In this document: positions 17,065 through 25,381 of the stretch, piece by piece
Position numbering within the stretch: the first letter of the stretch is position 1
Layout of the letters: each line of letters starts with the position of its first letter
NCBI RefSeq assembly: GCF_000341225.1
Contig: NZ_ANAC01000019.1
Span: 99,501 to 163,500 of the forward strand
DNA from: Nocardiopsis alba DSM 43377
Lineage (GTDB): Bacteria; Actinomycetota; Actinomycetes; Streptosporangiales; Streptosporangiaceae
Direction: 5' to 3'
Length of the DNA: 64,000 bases
The notes under the pieces: model-generated
The model's database searches: none
What the model was told of the DNA's origin: nothing
What the model saw: only the letters and a program-made list of their open reading frames with translations
Program-made: the position numbers and the translations under genes

Positions 17065-17487
17065 ATGGCCAAGCACGGTTCCCGTCTCCGACAGTCCCTT
17101 CCCGCCGACTCCCCCTGCCCCTGCGGCAGGTCGCATACCTACGCGCTCTGTTGCGGTCGCCTGCATTCGGGCGAGTCCAAGGCGGCCACGGCCGAGGACC
17201 TGATGCGTTCGCGCTACAGCGCCTTCGTGGTCGGCGACGAGGAGTACCTGTCGCGTTCCTGGCACCCCGACACCCGTCCCCGTGACGTGGGGGTGGACGC
17301 CGACACCGTGTGGAGGGGGCTGGAGATCCTGGGGAGCACGGAGGGCACCCCCTTCCACGACGAGGGCACCGTCGAGTTCCGGGCCCGTTACCGGGAGGGC
17401 GGGCGGGACGGCGAGATCCACGAGAACAGCCGTTTCCTGCGCCACGGGGGAGCCTGGGTCTACCTGGACGCGCTCGGCGGGCGTTGA
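17065..17487 (+). CDS. YchJ family protein (UPF0225, SEC-C motif)
   Basis: This 140-residue protein begins at ATG 17065 after GGGGA. The N-terminus carries a SEC-C type zinc site (CPCGRSHTYALCCGRLH, residues about 15-31). The rest is the NTF2-like YchJ domain, with AEDLMRSRYSAFVVGDEEYL and a C-terminal VEFRARYRE...IHENSRFLRHGGAWVYLDA sequence. The family is widespread and of unproven function; the zinc motif resembles that used by SecA to contact its partners. The frame extends upstream to 16828, but that stretch has a shadow-like composition. It converges with the first of three paralogous unknown genes. Confidence 0.85.
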   Translation: MAKHGSRLRQSLPADSPCPCGRSHTYALCCGRLHSGESKAATAEDLMRSRYSAFVVGDEEYLSRSWHPDTRPRDVGVDADTVWRGLEILGSTEGTPFHDEGTVEFRARYREGGRDGEIHENSRFLRHGGAWVYLDALGGR

Positions 17488-17520
17488 CCGGCGGCCCCGA
17501 CCGAGGAGGAGGGGCGAGGT

Positions 17521-17545
17521 GGGCGGGGCGGTTCAGGGCCCGCCC
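17521..17545. terminator. Hairpin between convergent genes
   Basis: GGGCGGG (17521-17527) pairs with CCCGCCC (17539-17545), lying between the YchJ stop at 17487 and the convergent gene end at 17549. It could serve both strands. Confidence 0.4.
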
Positions 17546-17548
17546 TTC

Positions 17549-18952
17549 TCAGTTGCCCTCGCGCAGGAGGATCGCCAGCAGCCTCGACCTGGCCGCGGTG
17601 TCGTGGTCGGGGTGGTGCCTGGCCAGCGCCTCCAGGACGGGGAGGGCGTCGGGGTGGGCTCCTATGACCAGCGGGTCGGGGTCGGTCAGGAGCCTCCGTT
17701 CCACGTCGGGGGAGCCCTTGGAGGAGAGGAAGGCGGACAGGTCGGAGTCGTCGGGCGCCATCGCGGCGGCGACCATGTCGATCACCACCCAGGGCCCGTG
17801 GGCGGCCAGCATGTGGTCGATACCGCGCTGATTGAGCATGCCCGAGGAGAGCAGGACCACCGCCGCCATGCTGGAGTCGGTGGGGCGGGGCGAGCACAGC
17901 ATGGCGCGTAGCTGCGGTTCGATGTCGGAGCTGGTGGTGTTGAGGACCTGTGTGCCCACCCAACGGCGGAGCGCCAATCCGGGCCCGCGGACCACGGCGG
18001 CGATCTGGCGGAGGGCCTCGGCCGGTCCCCGGCGGTCCAGCCAGGGCGCGACCTCGCGCAGCCGTTCCTCATAGGGCAGGACGGCCAGGGCATCGAGGAA
18101 GCGGGAGGCGCAGGCCTCCGCGAGGGTGTCGACGATGGGGGCGTGCACCCCCACCTCCAGCAGCATCCGGCGTACCCCGTAGCGGCCCAGAGCGGTGAGC
18201 TCGACGGTGCACCGGCCGTGCCGGTCCTCGTCGGGGGCGGTGGAGGGGCGGTGGTCCAAGAGCACCGCGCCGGTGTCGGAGAGCTGCCACAGGACGTGCA
18301 GGAGTAGTTGGGCCGTCTCGGGGGTCCCGCCGGGCGGTCCGGCGGGCAGGGGTCTGGACAGGGTCTCCTCGGAGAGGGTGTCGAGGTCGGGGCGGTGGCC
18401 GTCGGGGGCCTCGTAGAGGAAGCGCAGGACCCCCGGGAGCAGTTCGGGCCCGGTCGTGCCGGGTGCGGGTGATTCGGGGCGTGCGAGGTCGCCTCGGGCC
18501 TGGGCGATGGTGCGTTCGAACTCCTGGAACCACCAGCCGAGCACCCGTTCGGAATCGCGTACCCGGTGTTCCAGGTCGGGTGCGGGGCGGGCGAGGGAGT
18601 CGTCGATACGGACCAGTCCCAGCCGCAGCGCCGCCGACCAGGGGACGACGAAGTGCGCGACGTCGGCGGCCGAGTTCAGGCCGCCGAGCCAGGTGACGCG
18701 GTCGGCCGGTCGGCCGAGCAGGTCGTTGGGCCAGAGGGAGAAGCGGGAGATGGCGGTTCGGGCGTCGTCGATGCCTGGGACGCCTCCGGTGGTGACCGGG
18801 GTGGCGGGGGCGCTCCACCGGGCCAGGCTGAGGGCGTCGCACAGGAGGGGGGAGTCCAGCGCCATGCGGGCGAGGACGTCGTTGGGCAACAGTGACACGG
18901 GCCTGGCTGACAGGGGCGGGTGTCCCGGGCGCGACGGTTCGTGAGAGGGCAT
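17549..18952 (-). CDS. Unknown protein, paralogue 1 of 3
   Basis: The 467-residue protein shares its plan with the products of 21144-22520 and 23623-24903. Near residue 25 it reads ARMALDSPLLCDALSLARW, then a GIDDARTAISRFSLWPNDL segment. This resembles a recurrent helical element found in actinobacterial pRiA4b ORF-3-like proteins (SPLL..LARW...DAR.A...LGLW), perhaps a degenerate winged helix. A winged-helix-like LTALGRYGVRRMLLEVG follows in the middle, and the last third (QLRAMLCSPRPTDSSMAAVVLLS, LARHHPDHDTAARSRLLAI) looks like HEAT-type helical repeats. No catalytic residues or membrane segments are seen. The function is unknown. Confidence 0.6.
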   Translation of the reverse strand: MPSHEPSRPGHPPLSARPVSLLPNDVLARMALDSPLLCDALSLARWSAPATPVTTGGVPGIDDARTAISRFSLWPNDLLGRPADRVTWLGGLNSAADVAHFVVPWSAALRLGLVRIDDSLARPAPDLEHRVRDSERVLGWWFQEFERTIAQARGDLARPESPAPGTTGPELLPGVLRFLYEAPDGHRPDLDTLSEETLSRPLPAGPPGGTPETAQLLLHVLWQLSDTGAVLLDHRPSTAPDEDRHGRCTVELTALGRYGVRRMLLEVGVHAPIVDTLAEACASRFLDALAVLPYEERLREVAPWLDRRGPAEALRQIAAVVRGPGLALRRWVGTQVLNTTSSDIEPQLRAMLCSPRPTDSSMAAVVLLSSGMLNQRGIDHMLAAHGPWVVIDMVAAAMAPDDSDLSAFLSSKGSPDVERRLLTDPDPLVIGAHPDALPVLEALARHHPDHDTAARSRLLAILLREGN

Positions 18953-19593
18953 GTCCGGTCCCGGTTTCTAACGTTCGGGTCGTGGGCGGAGTGAGGACAC
19001 CTCTTATTACCGCTCCGAGGAGGTGCGGTGGGGTGGTTTCGCGCAGATCGGTACGAACCCGGGAACGGTGTCGACGTGCCTGAAAGGCCTTCGCCGGGCG
19101 CTTTCCGCGCGGGTTCCCCGTGGTCGGACCGGGGGTGATCGTGGCGAGGGGGTCGGTACGGGCGCGGATCGCCCGGCCGTTCGAGACGGGATGAACCGAT
19201 CACATGATGATCCTCACCGTCACCGTGTGGAAACGTCCGGTGTGGAACGGCTCGAAGTGGGTAGCGAGGCGAGGCGCCGCGAAGCCGGATCCGAGATGAA
19301 GGGCTCTTCAGGGGGCTTTTCGCGTCCAGGTGCCCTCCCCGCTCATGACCTGGGTCTTCCGGACACGAGATCACCTGTCGGTCACGCCCCGATGGGGTGG
19401 GGCGAACGTCGTTTTTACCACTACGTCACCGTGTGTAGGATTCCCCGAGCGATCGCGTTACGTGGACCACGTTCCCGCGCGATCTACCTCCCAGCCTCAG
19501 CCCCTGAGTACGCCACGGCTTCGCACGGCCGTGTTCCCGGACCCGGGGGCACACGTTTGCCCTGTGCCCTTCGGGCCGTACTGAGAGGTGGAT
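18953..19593. other. Long spacer upstream of the glutamate symporter
   Basis: About 640 bases without a convincing gene. A 193-codon frame across it has a shadow-like composition. Near the symporter a perfect dyad ACGTGG-A-CCACGT lies at 19461-19473. Confidence 0.4.
19461..19473. promoter_or_regulatory. Dyad ACGTGG-A-CCACGT upstream of gltS
   Basis: A perfect 6+1+6 palindrome lies 121 bases before the symporter start, in a spacer with little else. It could be an operator; no regulator is adjacent. Confidence 0.3.
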
Positions 19594-21087
19594 ATGTCCC
19601 CTGACACCGTTGGCCTCGCACTCCTCCTTCTGGGGGTGTTGCTGCTGATCTCCAAGCTCGTCCGGGTCAAGTGGAAGTTGACCCAGAAGCTCTACCTGCC
19701 GAGCTCGATCATCGGCGGCGGCATCGCGTTGCTGTTCGGCCCCGACATCTTCGGTCGCCTCATGGGTCTGCTCGCCGATCGCGGTATCGCGGTCGGGTTC
19801 GCCGAGCGGGCCGCGGAGGGGGGTCTCTTCGGTGTCGACATCATGTCGGTCTGGTCGGCGCTTCCCGGTCTGCTCATCTCGGTGGTCTTCGCCAGCCTCT
19901 TCCTCGGTAAGCGACTGCCGAAGATGCGCGACGCCGTCGACCTGGCCGGTCCCAACCTGGCCTTCGGCATCACCGTGGCCAGTGGCCAGTACGTGATCGG
20001 AATCCTGCTGGCCCTGCTGATCCTGGTGCCCTTCCTGAACGTCCCGGTGGTCTCCGGGGCGCTCATCGAGATCGGCTTCCTCGGCGGCCACGGTACCGCC
20101 GCGGGTCTGGGCAACACCTTCGAACAGGTCGGCTGGGGAGAGGGCCAGGACCTCGCCCTGGGCATGGCCACCGTCGGTCTGCTCTCCGGGATCATCATCG
20201 GCATCGTCCTCATCAACTGGGGCGCGCGCCGTGGCAAGACCTCGGAGCTGGACGCCTCCAACCGCGGGACCGACCGTGAGCAGGCCGGTCTCATCGAGCA
20301 CGAGAAGCGCACCCACGGCTCGACCATGACCGTGCACCCCTCCTCGATGGACCCGCTCACCCTCCACTTCGGTCTGGTCGCGCTCGCGATCATCATCGGC
20401 CAGCTCCTCCTGTCCGGCCTCCAGTGGACGGAGCGGATGCTGTGGGCCGACACCATCGAGATCATGGCCTTCGTGCCGCTGTTCCCGCTGGCCATGATCG
20501 GCGGCATCATCGTCCAGATCTTCATCGACCGTCTCGACAAGAACCACATCGTGGACGAGCGTTCGGTCGAGCGGATCCAGGGCATGTCGCTGGACGTCCT
20601 GATCATCGCGGCCATGGCGACCCTGTCGCTCCAGGCCATCGCCGACAACTTCGTGGCGTTCCTCGTCCTGTCGGTCGGCGGCATCCTGTGGTGCCTGTTC
20701 ACCTTCCTCGTGCTGGCGCCGCGCATCATGCCGAACTACTGGTTCGAGCGCGGCATCGGCGAGTTCGGCCAGTCCCTGGGCGTCACCGCCACGGGCATGG
20801 TGCTGATGCGCGTGGTCGACCCGGAGGCCAGGACCCCCGCCTATCCGGCCTTCGGCTACAAGCAGCTGATCTTCGAGCCGTTCTTCGGCGGTGGTCTGGT
20901 CACCGCCGCGGCGATTCCGCTGATGGTCAGCCCGCTCGTGGGCCCCTGGGGCTTCCTGGGCATCATGGCGGTCACGATGGCGGCGGCGCTCTTCTTCGGC
21001 CTGGTGGTGCTGCGGCGCAGGCGTGCCAAGGCCGAGTCCGGGGCCGAGCCCGCGCCCGGGGCCCGGGAACAGGATCCGGTCGCCTGA
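19594..21087 (+). CDS. gltS: Sodium/glutamate symporter, GltS family
   Basis: A 497-residue integral membrane protein with about eleven to twelve hydrophobic helices in two halves around a polar loop (about residues 210-245). GltS motifs are present: LYLPSSIIGGGIALLFGP in the first half, GGHGTAAGLGNTFE at the first re-entrant loop, and GEFGQSLGVTATGMVLMRVVDP at the second. It should import glutamate with sodium. The ATG at 19594 is preferred because GAGAGGTGG precedes it; the GTG at 19588 would leave too little space. A strong palindromic terminator follows at 21105-21138. Confidence 0.9.
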   Translation: MSPDTVGLALLLLGVLLLISKLVRVKWKLTQKLYLPSSIIGGGIALLFGPDIFGRLMGLLADRGIAVGFAERAAEGGLFGVDIMSVWSALPGLLISVVFASLFLGKRLPKMRDAVDLAGPNLAFGITVASGQYVIGILLALLILVPFLNVPVVSGALIEIGFLGGHGTAAGLGNTFEQVGWGEGQDLALGMATVGLLSGIIIGIVLINWGARRGKTSELDASNRGTDREQAGLIEHEKRTHGSTMTVHPSSMDPLTLHFGLVALAIIIGQLLLSGLQWTERMLWADTIEIMAFVPLFPLAMIGGIIVQIFIDRLDKNHIVDERSVERIQGMSLDVLIIAAMATLSLQAIADNFVAFLVLSVGGILWCLFTFLVLAPRIMPNYWFERGIGEFGQSLGVTATGMVLMRVVDPEARTPAYPAFGYKQLIFEPFFGGGLVTAAAIPLMVSPLVGPWGFLGIMAVTMAAALFFGLVVLRRRRAKAESGAEPAPGAREQDPVA

Positions 21088-21104
21088 TCCGGACCACTCC
21101 TTCG

Positions 21105-21138
21105 CCGTGGGGCGTGCCGTCGACGGCACGCCCCACGG
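21105..21138. terminator. Perfect 15-bp stem terminator between convergent genes
   Basis: CCGTGGGGCGTGCCG (21105-21119) pairs fully with 21124-21138 around TCGA. It lies just after gltS and just before the end of the convergent unknown gene, so it likely works both ways. Confidence 0.8.
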
Positions 21139-21143
21139 GCGTC

Positions 21144-22520
21144 TCAGGAGGCGGGGGCCTGTGCCTGGGCGGCTCTGGCCCGTGCGGCCACCCACGGATC
21201 GGGATGGTGGCGGCCCAGCATCCTCAGGACCTCACGCGTGTCCGGATGCTCGGGGTTCCAGAGACGCCCCACATCGTCGAACAGGCGCCGGTCGATCCCC
21301 TCGGCGGCCTCGGAGGCGAGGAAGGACTTCAGGCCCGTCTCACCCATGGCGGTGGCCGCGGCGAACACGTCGATGGCGGTCCAGTGGCCGAAGGCGACGC
21401 TCAACTCCTCCCGCTCGACCTCCGAGAGCATGTGCGAGGACAACAGCACCACCGAGGCCATCCCGGCCACGGTCGGATCCGGATGTTCGAGCAGCCGGCG
21501 CAGGGACGGTTCGATCCGGGAGCTGACGGTGCCCAGCGCGAGCGCGGCGTTCCAACGGCGCAGCGCCCGCCCGGGTCCGGCGGCCACCGCGACGATCTCC
21601 CGGAGGGCGTTCTCGGGTGAGCGCGTGTCCAGCCACGAGGTGAGGGCGAGGAGCTGACCGTCGGGGGAGAAGGTCGCCAGCGCGTCCAGGAAGCGGTCGG
21701 CCTCCAGACGGACGAAGTCCTCGATCAGTGGAGCCGGACATCGGCGCGCGAGCAGGATCTGTCGGACCCCGTAGCGCCCGAGGTCGGTCAACTCCACCCA
21801 GATCCGTTCCGGACCGTGCTCCTCGGGGCCGGCCCCCGGCCGACCGTCCCGGATCACGGTCACCGCCCCGGTGTCCCGGAGCTGGAGCACCCCTCGGGCC
21901 AGGCGGCCGAGGTTGCGGCCGGGGCGGTGCACCGGTAGATAGGCCTCCTCCTGGGCGGTCGTGACCTCGTGGGTCATCCGTCCCAGAGGGACCCGTGCCC
22001 CGTCGGGGGCCTCGTAGAGCCGACTCAGCGCGGTGTCGGGTTCGACGTCGGCGACGCCTCGTAGCGAACGTTCCACGCACTCCTGGAAGCTGAGGGTCCA
22101 CCAGCGCAGGACCCGGTCGGTGGAACCGGACCACCTGTCCAGGTCGGGGGCGGGGCGGGCCTGGGCGGTCTCGCACTCGACCAGCCCCAGGCGTAGGGCC
22201 GTACGCCAGGGGTGCAGGAAGCGGGAGGCCTGTTTCGGGGAGGCGAGCCGCCGCAGCCAGAGGTCGCGGTGGTGCTCCTCCCGCCGTAGATGTCGGGGCC
22301 AGAGCCCGAACTCGCGGATCGCCGCCCGGGTGTCGTTCAGGTCGGGGAGCCCTTGGACGTCGACGCGGGTGACCGGGCCGCACCAGCGGGCGAGCCGCAG
22401 CGCGGTGCCCAACAGGGGGCTGAGCAGAGCCGAGCGGGCCAGTTCCCGCGGGGGACGCAGGGAGACCGGTCGGGCCGTGAATCGCCGGTGGGCCGACGCG
22501 TCCGAACGGTGGGAAGACAT
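21144..22520 (-). CDS. Unknown protein, paralogue 2 of 3
   Basis: The 458-residue product aligns by eye with paralogue 1 over its whole length. It opens ARPVSLRPPRELARSALLSPLL..ALRLARW, then GLPDLNDTRAAIREFGLWPRHL. The central WVELTDLGRYGVRQILLARR corresponds to the paralogue's LTALGRYGVRRMLLEVG. The C-terminus, with SLRRLLEHPDPTVAGMASVVLLS and LRMLGRHHPDPWVAARARA, resembles HEAT repeats. Both lie on the minus strand but are separated by gltS, which reads the other way. This implies old tandem duplication with later insertion, or dispersal. The function is unknown. Confidence 0.6.
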   Translation of the reverse strand: MSSHRSDASAHRRFTARPVSLRPPRELARSALLSPLLGTALRLARWCGPVTRVDVQGLPDLNDTRAAIREFGLWPRHLRREEHHRDLWLRRLASPKQASRFLHPWRTALRLGLVECETAQARPAPDLDRWSGSTDRVLRWWTLSFQECVERSLRGVADVEPDTALSRLYEAPDGARVPLGRMTHEVTTAQEEAYLPVHRPGRNLGRLARGVLQLRDTGAVTVIRDGRPGAGPEEHGPERIWVELTDLGRYGVRQILLARRCPAPLIEDFVRLEADRFLDALATFSPDGQLLALTSWLDTRSPENALREIVAVAAGPGRALRRWNAALALGTVSSRIEPSLRRLLEHPDPTVAGMASVVLLSSHMLSEVEREELSVAFGHWTAIDVFAAATAMGETGLKSFLASEAAEGIDRRLFDDVGRLWNPEHPDTREVLRMLGRHHPDPWVAARARAAQAQAPAS

Positions 22521-22671
22521 CTGGGCCCCCGGGTTCTGGATTCTCGAACTTCGTTGTCTCCCTTGTACAGCCCGTTCGTGGACCCGTGTGGCTGTTTTGT
22601 CGACATCACGGGATGAGATCGCCGAAAGAGGGGTTTCGGGCGTGGTGGGAACCGGACCCGAGGAGGAGGGA

Positions 22672-22700
22672 TCCCGGATTCCGACAGGGGAAATCCGGGA
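22672..22700 (-). terminator. Hairpin downstream of the SDR gene
   Basis: TCCCGGATT (22672-22680) pairs with AATCCGGGA (22692-22700). A further CCGATTCCCGGAAT element lies between it and the SDR stop. Confidence 0.45.
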
Positions 22701-22754
22701 CTCCAGGGTCCGATTCCCGGAATCCCGGAAGTGTTTCTCCGGAGTCGGCCCGAC

Positions 22755-23492
22755 TCAGTGCAGGTACGAGGCGCCGTTCAGGTCCAGCACGGAGCCGGAG
22801 GCCCACTCGGCCTCCGGCGAGGCCAGGTGTAGCACGGCCGCCGCGATCTCCTCGGGCGTGGCCACACGGCCGAAGGGGCTCTGAGCGAGGACCTCGTCGG
22901 TGATCCGGTGGGCCACGCGTTCGGTGGCGATGAACCCCGGGGCGATCGAGGCCACCGCGATACCGTGCGGGGCCAGGGAGACGGCCAACGACTGGCCCAG
23001 CGAGTGCAGGGCGGCCTTGCTCGCCCCGTAGGCCGGGTGGTCGGGCTCCCCCTTGAAGGCGCCGCGCGAGCCGATGTTGACGATACGGCCCCGCACGCCC
23101 CGTTCGATCATGTTGCGGGCGGCCTGATGGGACAGGTGGGCGGCGCCCAGGATGTTGACGTCCACGGTCTCCCGCCAGACGCGGGACCACTCCTCGAAGG
23201 AGGTGTCGGCGACCGGGTGGGGGAGGTTCACCGCCGCGTTGTTCACCAGGACGTCGACGCCACCGAGCCGTTCCACCGCGGTCGCGACGAGGGCGGGCGG
23301 GGCGTCGGGGTCCCGCAGGTCGGCCTCGATCAGTGTGTGGTCCTTCCCGGGCAGAAGTCCCAGAAGCTCCTCGGCCTCGGAGCGGCTGGAGCCGTAGTGC
23401 ACGGCCACCCGGTCTCCGGCCTGTGCGAAGGCGAGGGCGATCGCCCGTCCGAGACCTCTGGCGGCACCGGTGATCAGGACACTGCGGTTCAT
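22755..23492 (-). CDS. Short-chain dehydrogenase/reductase (SDR)
   Basis: A 245-residue classical SDR. The cofactor site TGAARGLGRAIA lies at residues 8-19, NNAAVN lies near 86, the catalytic Ser lies in VNIGSRGAF, and YGASK holds the Tyr and Lys (about 158-162). The C-terminal part, PFGRVATPEEIAAAVLHLASPEAEWASGSVLDLNGA, is typical of 3-oxoacyl-ACP reductase-like members. After the first strand the region AVHYGSSRSEAEEL suggests NADP preference, but this is uncertain. The substrate cannot be assigned, and no pathway partner lies nearby. It sits between paralogues 2 and 3 of the unknown family on the same strand. Confidence 0.85.
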   Translation of the reverse strand: MNRSVLITGAARGLGRAIALAFAQAGDRVAVHYGSSRSEAEELLGLLPGKDHTLIEADLRDPDAPPALVATAVERLGGVDVLVNNAAVNLPHPVADTSFEEWSRVWRETVDVNILGAAHLSHQAARNMIERGVRGRIVNIGSRGAFKGEPDHPAYGASKAALHSLGQSLAVSLAPHGIAVASIAPGFIATERVAHRITDEVLAQSPFGRVATPEEIAAAVLHLASPEAEWASGSVLDLNGASYLH

Positions 23493-23622
23493 GGGGGGCC
23501 TTTCGACGAGGGCGAAGGGAAACGCGTACCACCCTAGTCCGGTGTGTCGTGGGGTTCGGAGGCGGGCGCGGGAGAGGGGCCCGGCCGCCTGAGGCGGGAC
23601 GGCCGGACGGGGTCGGGAGGGT

Positions 23623-24903
23623 TCAGCGGACGAGCGCGGTGTCCGGGGCGAGCGCGCCCTCGGCGACCAGCGCCAGCACCGTGTCGGCCCAGGGGCGGGC
23701 GTCCACGGCTCGAACGAAGGCCTCCGGGTCGCCTCCGGCCGGCGGGAGACCGGCCGCGAGCAGGTCGTGGGCGGCGCCCATGGGTCGACGGACCGCCAGC
23801 CAGCGGTCCATCAGGCCCTCCACGTCGATCGGGCGGACCCGCGCCGCCAGATCCAGCAGTTCGCCGGCGGTCAGGTCGGAGACCGGCGGGATCCGGGGGA
23901 GGTCGATCCCGGAGACCCGCAGTCGGCGGTCGACGCAGTGGTCGCCCAAGGCCGTGATCCGGTAGCGCCCCGGGGCGGTCTCCTCCACCGCTCCCAGTCG
24001 TGAGAGAGCCTCCAGGGACCGGTGGACGTGCCCGGCCGGGTCGTCCTCGCCCGCACCGATGTGAGCGAGGTCGGCGATGGAGCGGGCCCGTCCGGTCAGG
24101 AAGAGTTCGCCGAGGAGGAGGAAGGGGGTGGGGCCGGGCAGGGCCGTCATGGTGAAGAGCGCGTCGGCCCAGGCGTCGGCGGCGGCGCCGGGGCGCCTCC
24201 GGGACCAGGCCCGGGCCGCGGACCCGGGGAGGATGTGCAGGTAGGTGGTGCGCAGCAGGCCGGCGGCGCGGGCGACGCCGAACACGGGGCCGATCTCTTC
24301 GGGGGCCACGTCCAGGGTCTCGGCGGCCTCGACCACGTCGTCGTCGTTCAGCGCGTCGTGTTCGGTGCCCGGGCGCAACAGTCGGTAGGGGGCGACCCAG
24401 TCCGCGAGGCGGGCCGCGCGGCACAGGAGGGGGCAGTCCTCGGCGAGGGCGTCCAGGTCGCGTGGGGGCGCGGGCAGGTGCGGGCGGATCGGGTCGGCGT
24501 CGACCTCTCCGTGGCCGAGGCGATCCAGGAGTGGGGCGGCGACCTCGAACGCGGGCTCCTCCACCGGGGTGGCCGGGTCGATCGGGTCCAGGTCGACCGT
24601 CTCGATCAGGGCGCGTAGCCGTCGGGGGCTCTCGGTCGAGATCAGCCTGCCGGTGGAGACCAGGTGGTCGCACCAGGACAGCCAGGTGTCGCGGAACCCG
24701 TGGGGCGGCCGTTCGCGGCGGCGGATCGCCTCGGCGACCTCGAGGACGTCGTCGAGGGTCCAGTCGGCGGGGTCGGGCGCTCCGCGGTCCCGGTGGACAC
24801 CGAGGAGAAGGACGAGGGCCTCGGTCTCGACCGGAGCGGGGTTCCGGGCGGCGCGCGCCCAGTCGAGGCAGTCGGAGATGGCGGAGATGAGCCGGTCGGT
24901 CAT
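23623..24903 (-). CDS. Unknown protein, paralogue 3 of 3 (divergent)
   Basis: This 426-residue protein shares the middle plan of the two preceding family members: LAEDCPLLCRAARLADWVAPYRLL, then ALNDDDVVEAAETLDVAPEEIGPVFGVARAAGLL, and a winged-helix-like RLGAVEETAPGRYRITALGDHCV. It has an extra acidic N-terminal region of about 120 residues with DWARAARNPAPVETEALVLLLG, and it lacks the clear HEAT-like tail. Overall similarity to the other two is weaker. No enzyme motif was found. The upstream 480-base spacer also serves the divergent fxs genes. Confidence 0.55.
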   Translation of the reverse strand: MTDRLISAISDCLDWARAARNPAPVETEALVLLLGVHRDRGAPDPADWTLDDVLEVAEAIRRRERPPHGFRDTWLSWCDHLVSTGRLISTESPRRLRALIETVDLDPIDPATPVEEPAFEVAAPLLDRLGHGEVDADPIRPHLPAPPRDLDALAEDCPLLCRAARLADWVAPYRLLRPGTEHDALNDDDVVEAAETLDVAPEEIGPVFGVARAAGLLRTTYLHILPGSAARAWSRRRPGAAADAWADALFTMTALPGPTPFLLLGELFLTGRARSIADLAHIGAGEDDPAGHVHRSLEALSRLGAVEETAPGRYRITALGDHCVDRRLRVSGIDLPRIPPVSDLTAGELLDLAARVRPIDVEGLMDRWLAVRRPMGAAHDLLAAGLPPAGGDPEAFVRAVDARPWADTVLALVAEGALAPDTALVR

Positions 24904-25381
24904 GATCTGGTCACCGAACGTGATGTGGGGGCTGAAACGGCATCAGAGTAGCCCCCTCGCCTGTCTTCGTGGGGGTGAACATCGAAACCGCCCGAGGTGT
25001 TCTCTCGAGTGGTCGGGGGTCGGCGTGTGAGCCTGGAAGAAATGCTGATAAAAGGTGATGTGAACGAAGGAAAACACATTTGCGTAGAGGGTAACGATTA
25101 CCTCGTTTTGGGCATGGTCAATCCTTGTTTCAGTGGCCGAATCCGGCCACTTTTCGGACCTTCGTCGTGTTCGGTCGCGTGGCGGGGAAAGTGACTTCAC
25201 AAGAGCCTCTCACCTCCATCTCCCGGGGGGCTCGGACCTTCGGGACAGTTCGCCGGTACCGGAAGGCGGGGGTGGACTACCCATGGGTGAGGTTTGTCGT
25301 TACCTCAGAAGAGTACGTATTCCGTTAAAGGCGATCCTCGATCGTATTTCGCGTGTGCTCTCACCCCAGGAGGTCGGTGGC
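24904..25381. other. AT-rich leader region upstream of fxsB
   Basis: This 478-base spacer is clearly richer in A and T than its surroundings, especially 25030-25180. It holds a terminator-like hairpin (25132-25154) well before the chosen fxsB start. Short open frames cross it but lack family resemblance. Confidence 0.5.
25132..25154 (+). terminator. Terminator-like hairpin with T-run in the fxsB leader
   Basis: AGTGGCCG (25132-25139) pairs perfectly with CGGCCACT (25144-25151) around AATC and runs straight into TTTT. It is in the sense orientation for fxsB but 228 bases ahead of its start, so it may act as an attenuator or end a short leader RNA. Confidence 0.6.

Noticed and set aside
19023..19604. 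193-codon frame before gltS
   Set aside because: Composition of non-coding GC-rich DNA, no ribosome site at its start and no motif.
22672..22740. Repeated TCCCGG/CCGGGA elements as a possible repeat array
   Set aside because: They are few and irregular, and fit a terminator after the SDR gene better than an array.
24997..25194. Small open frame in the fxsB leader as a possible second precursor peptide
   Set aside because: It does not resemble FxsA, ends without an F-x-S-x-x tail and crosses a terminator-like hairpin.
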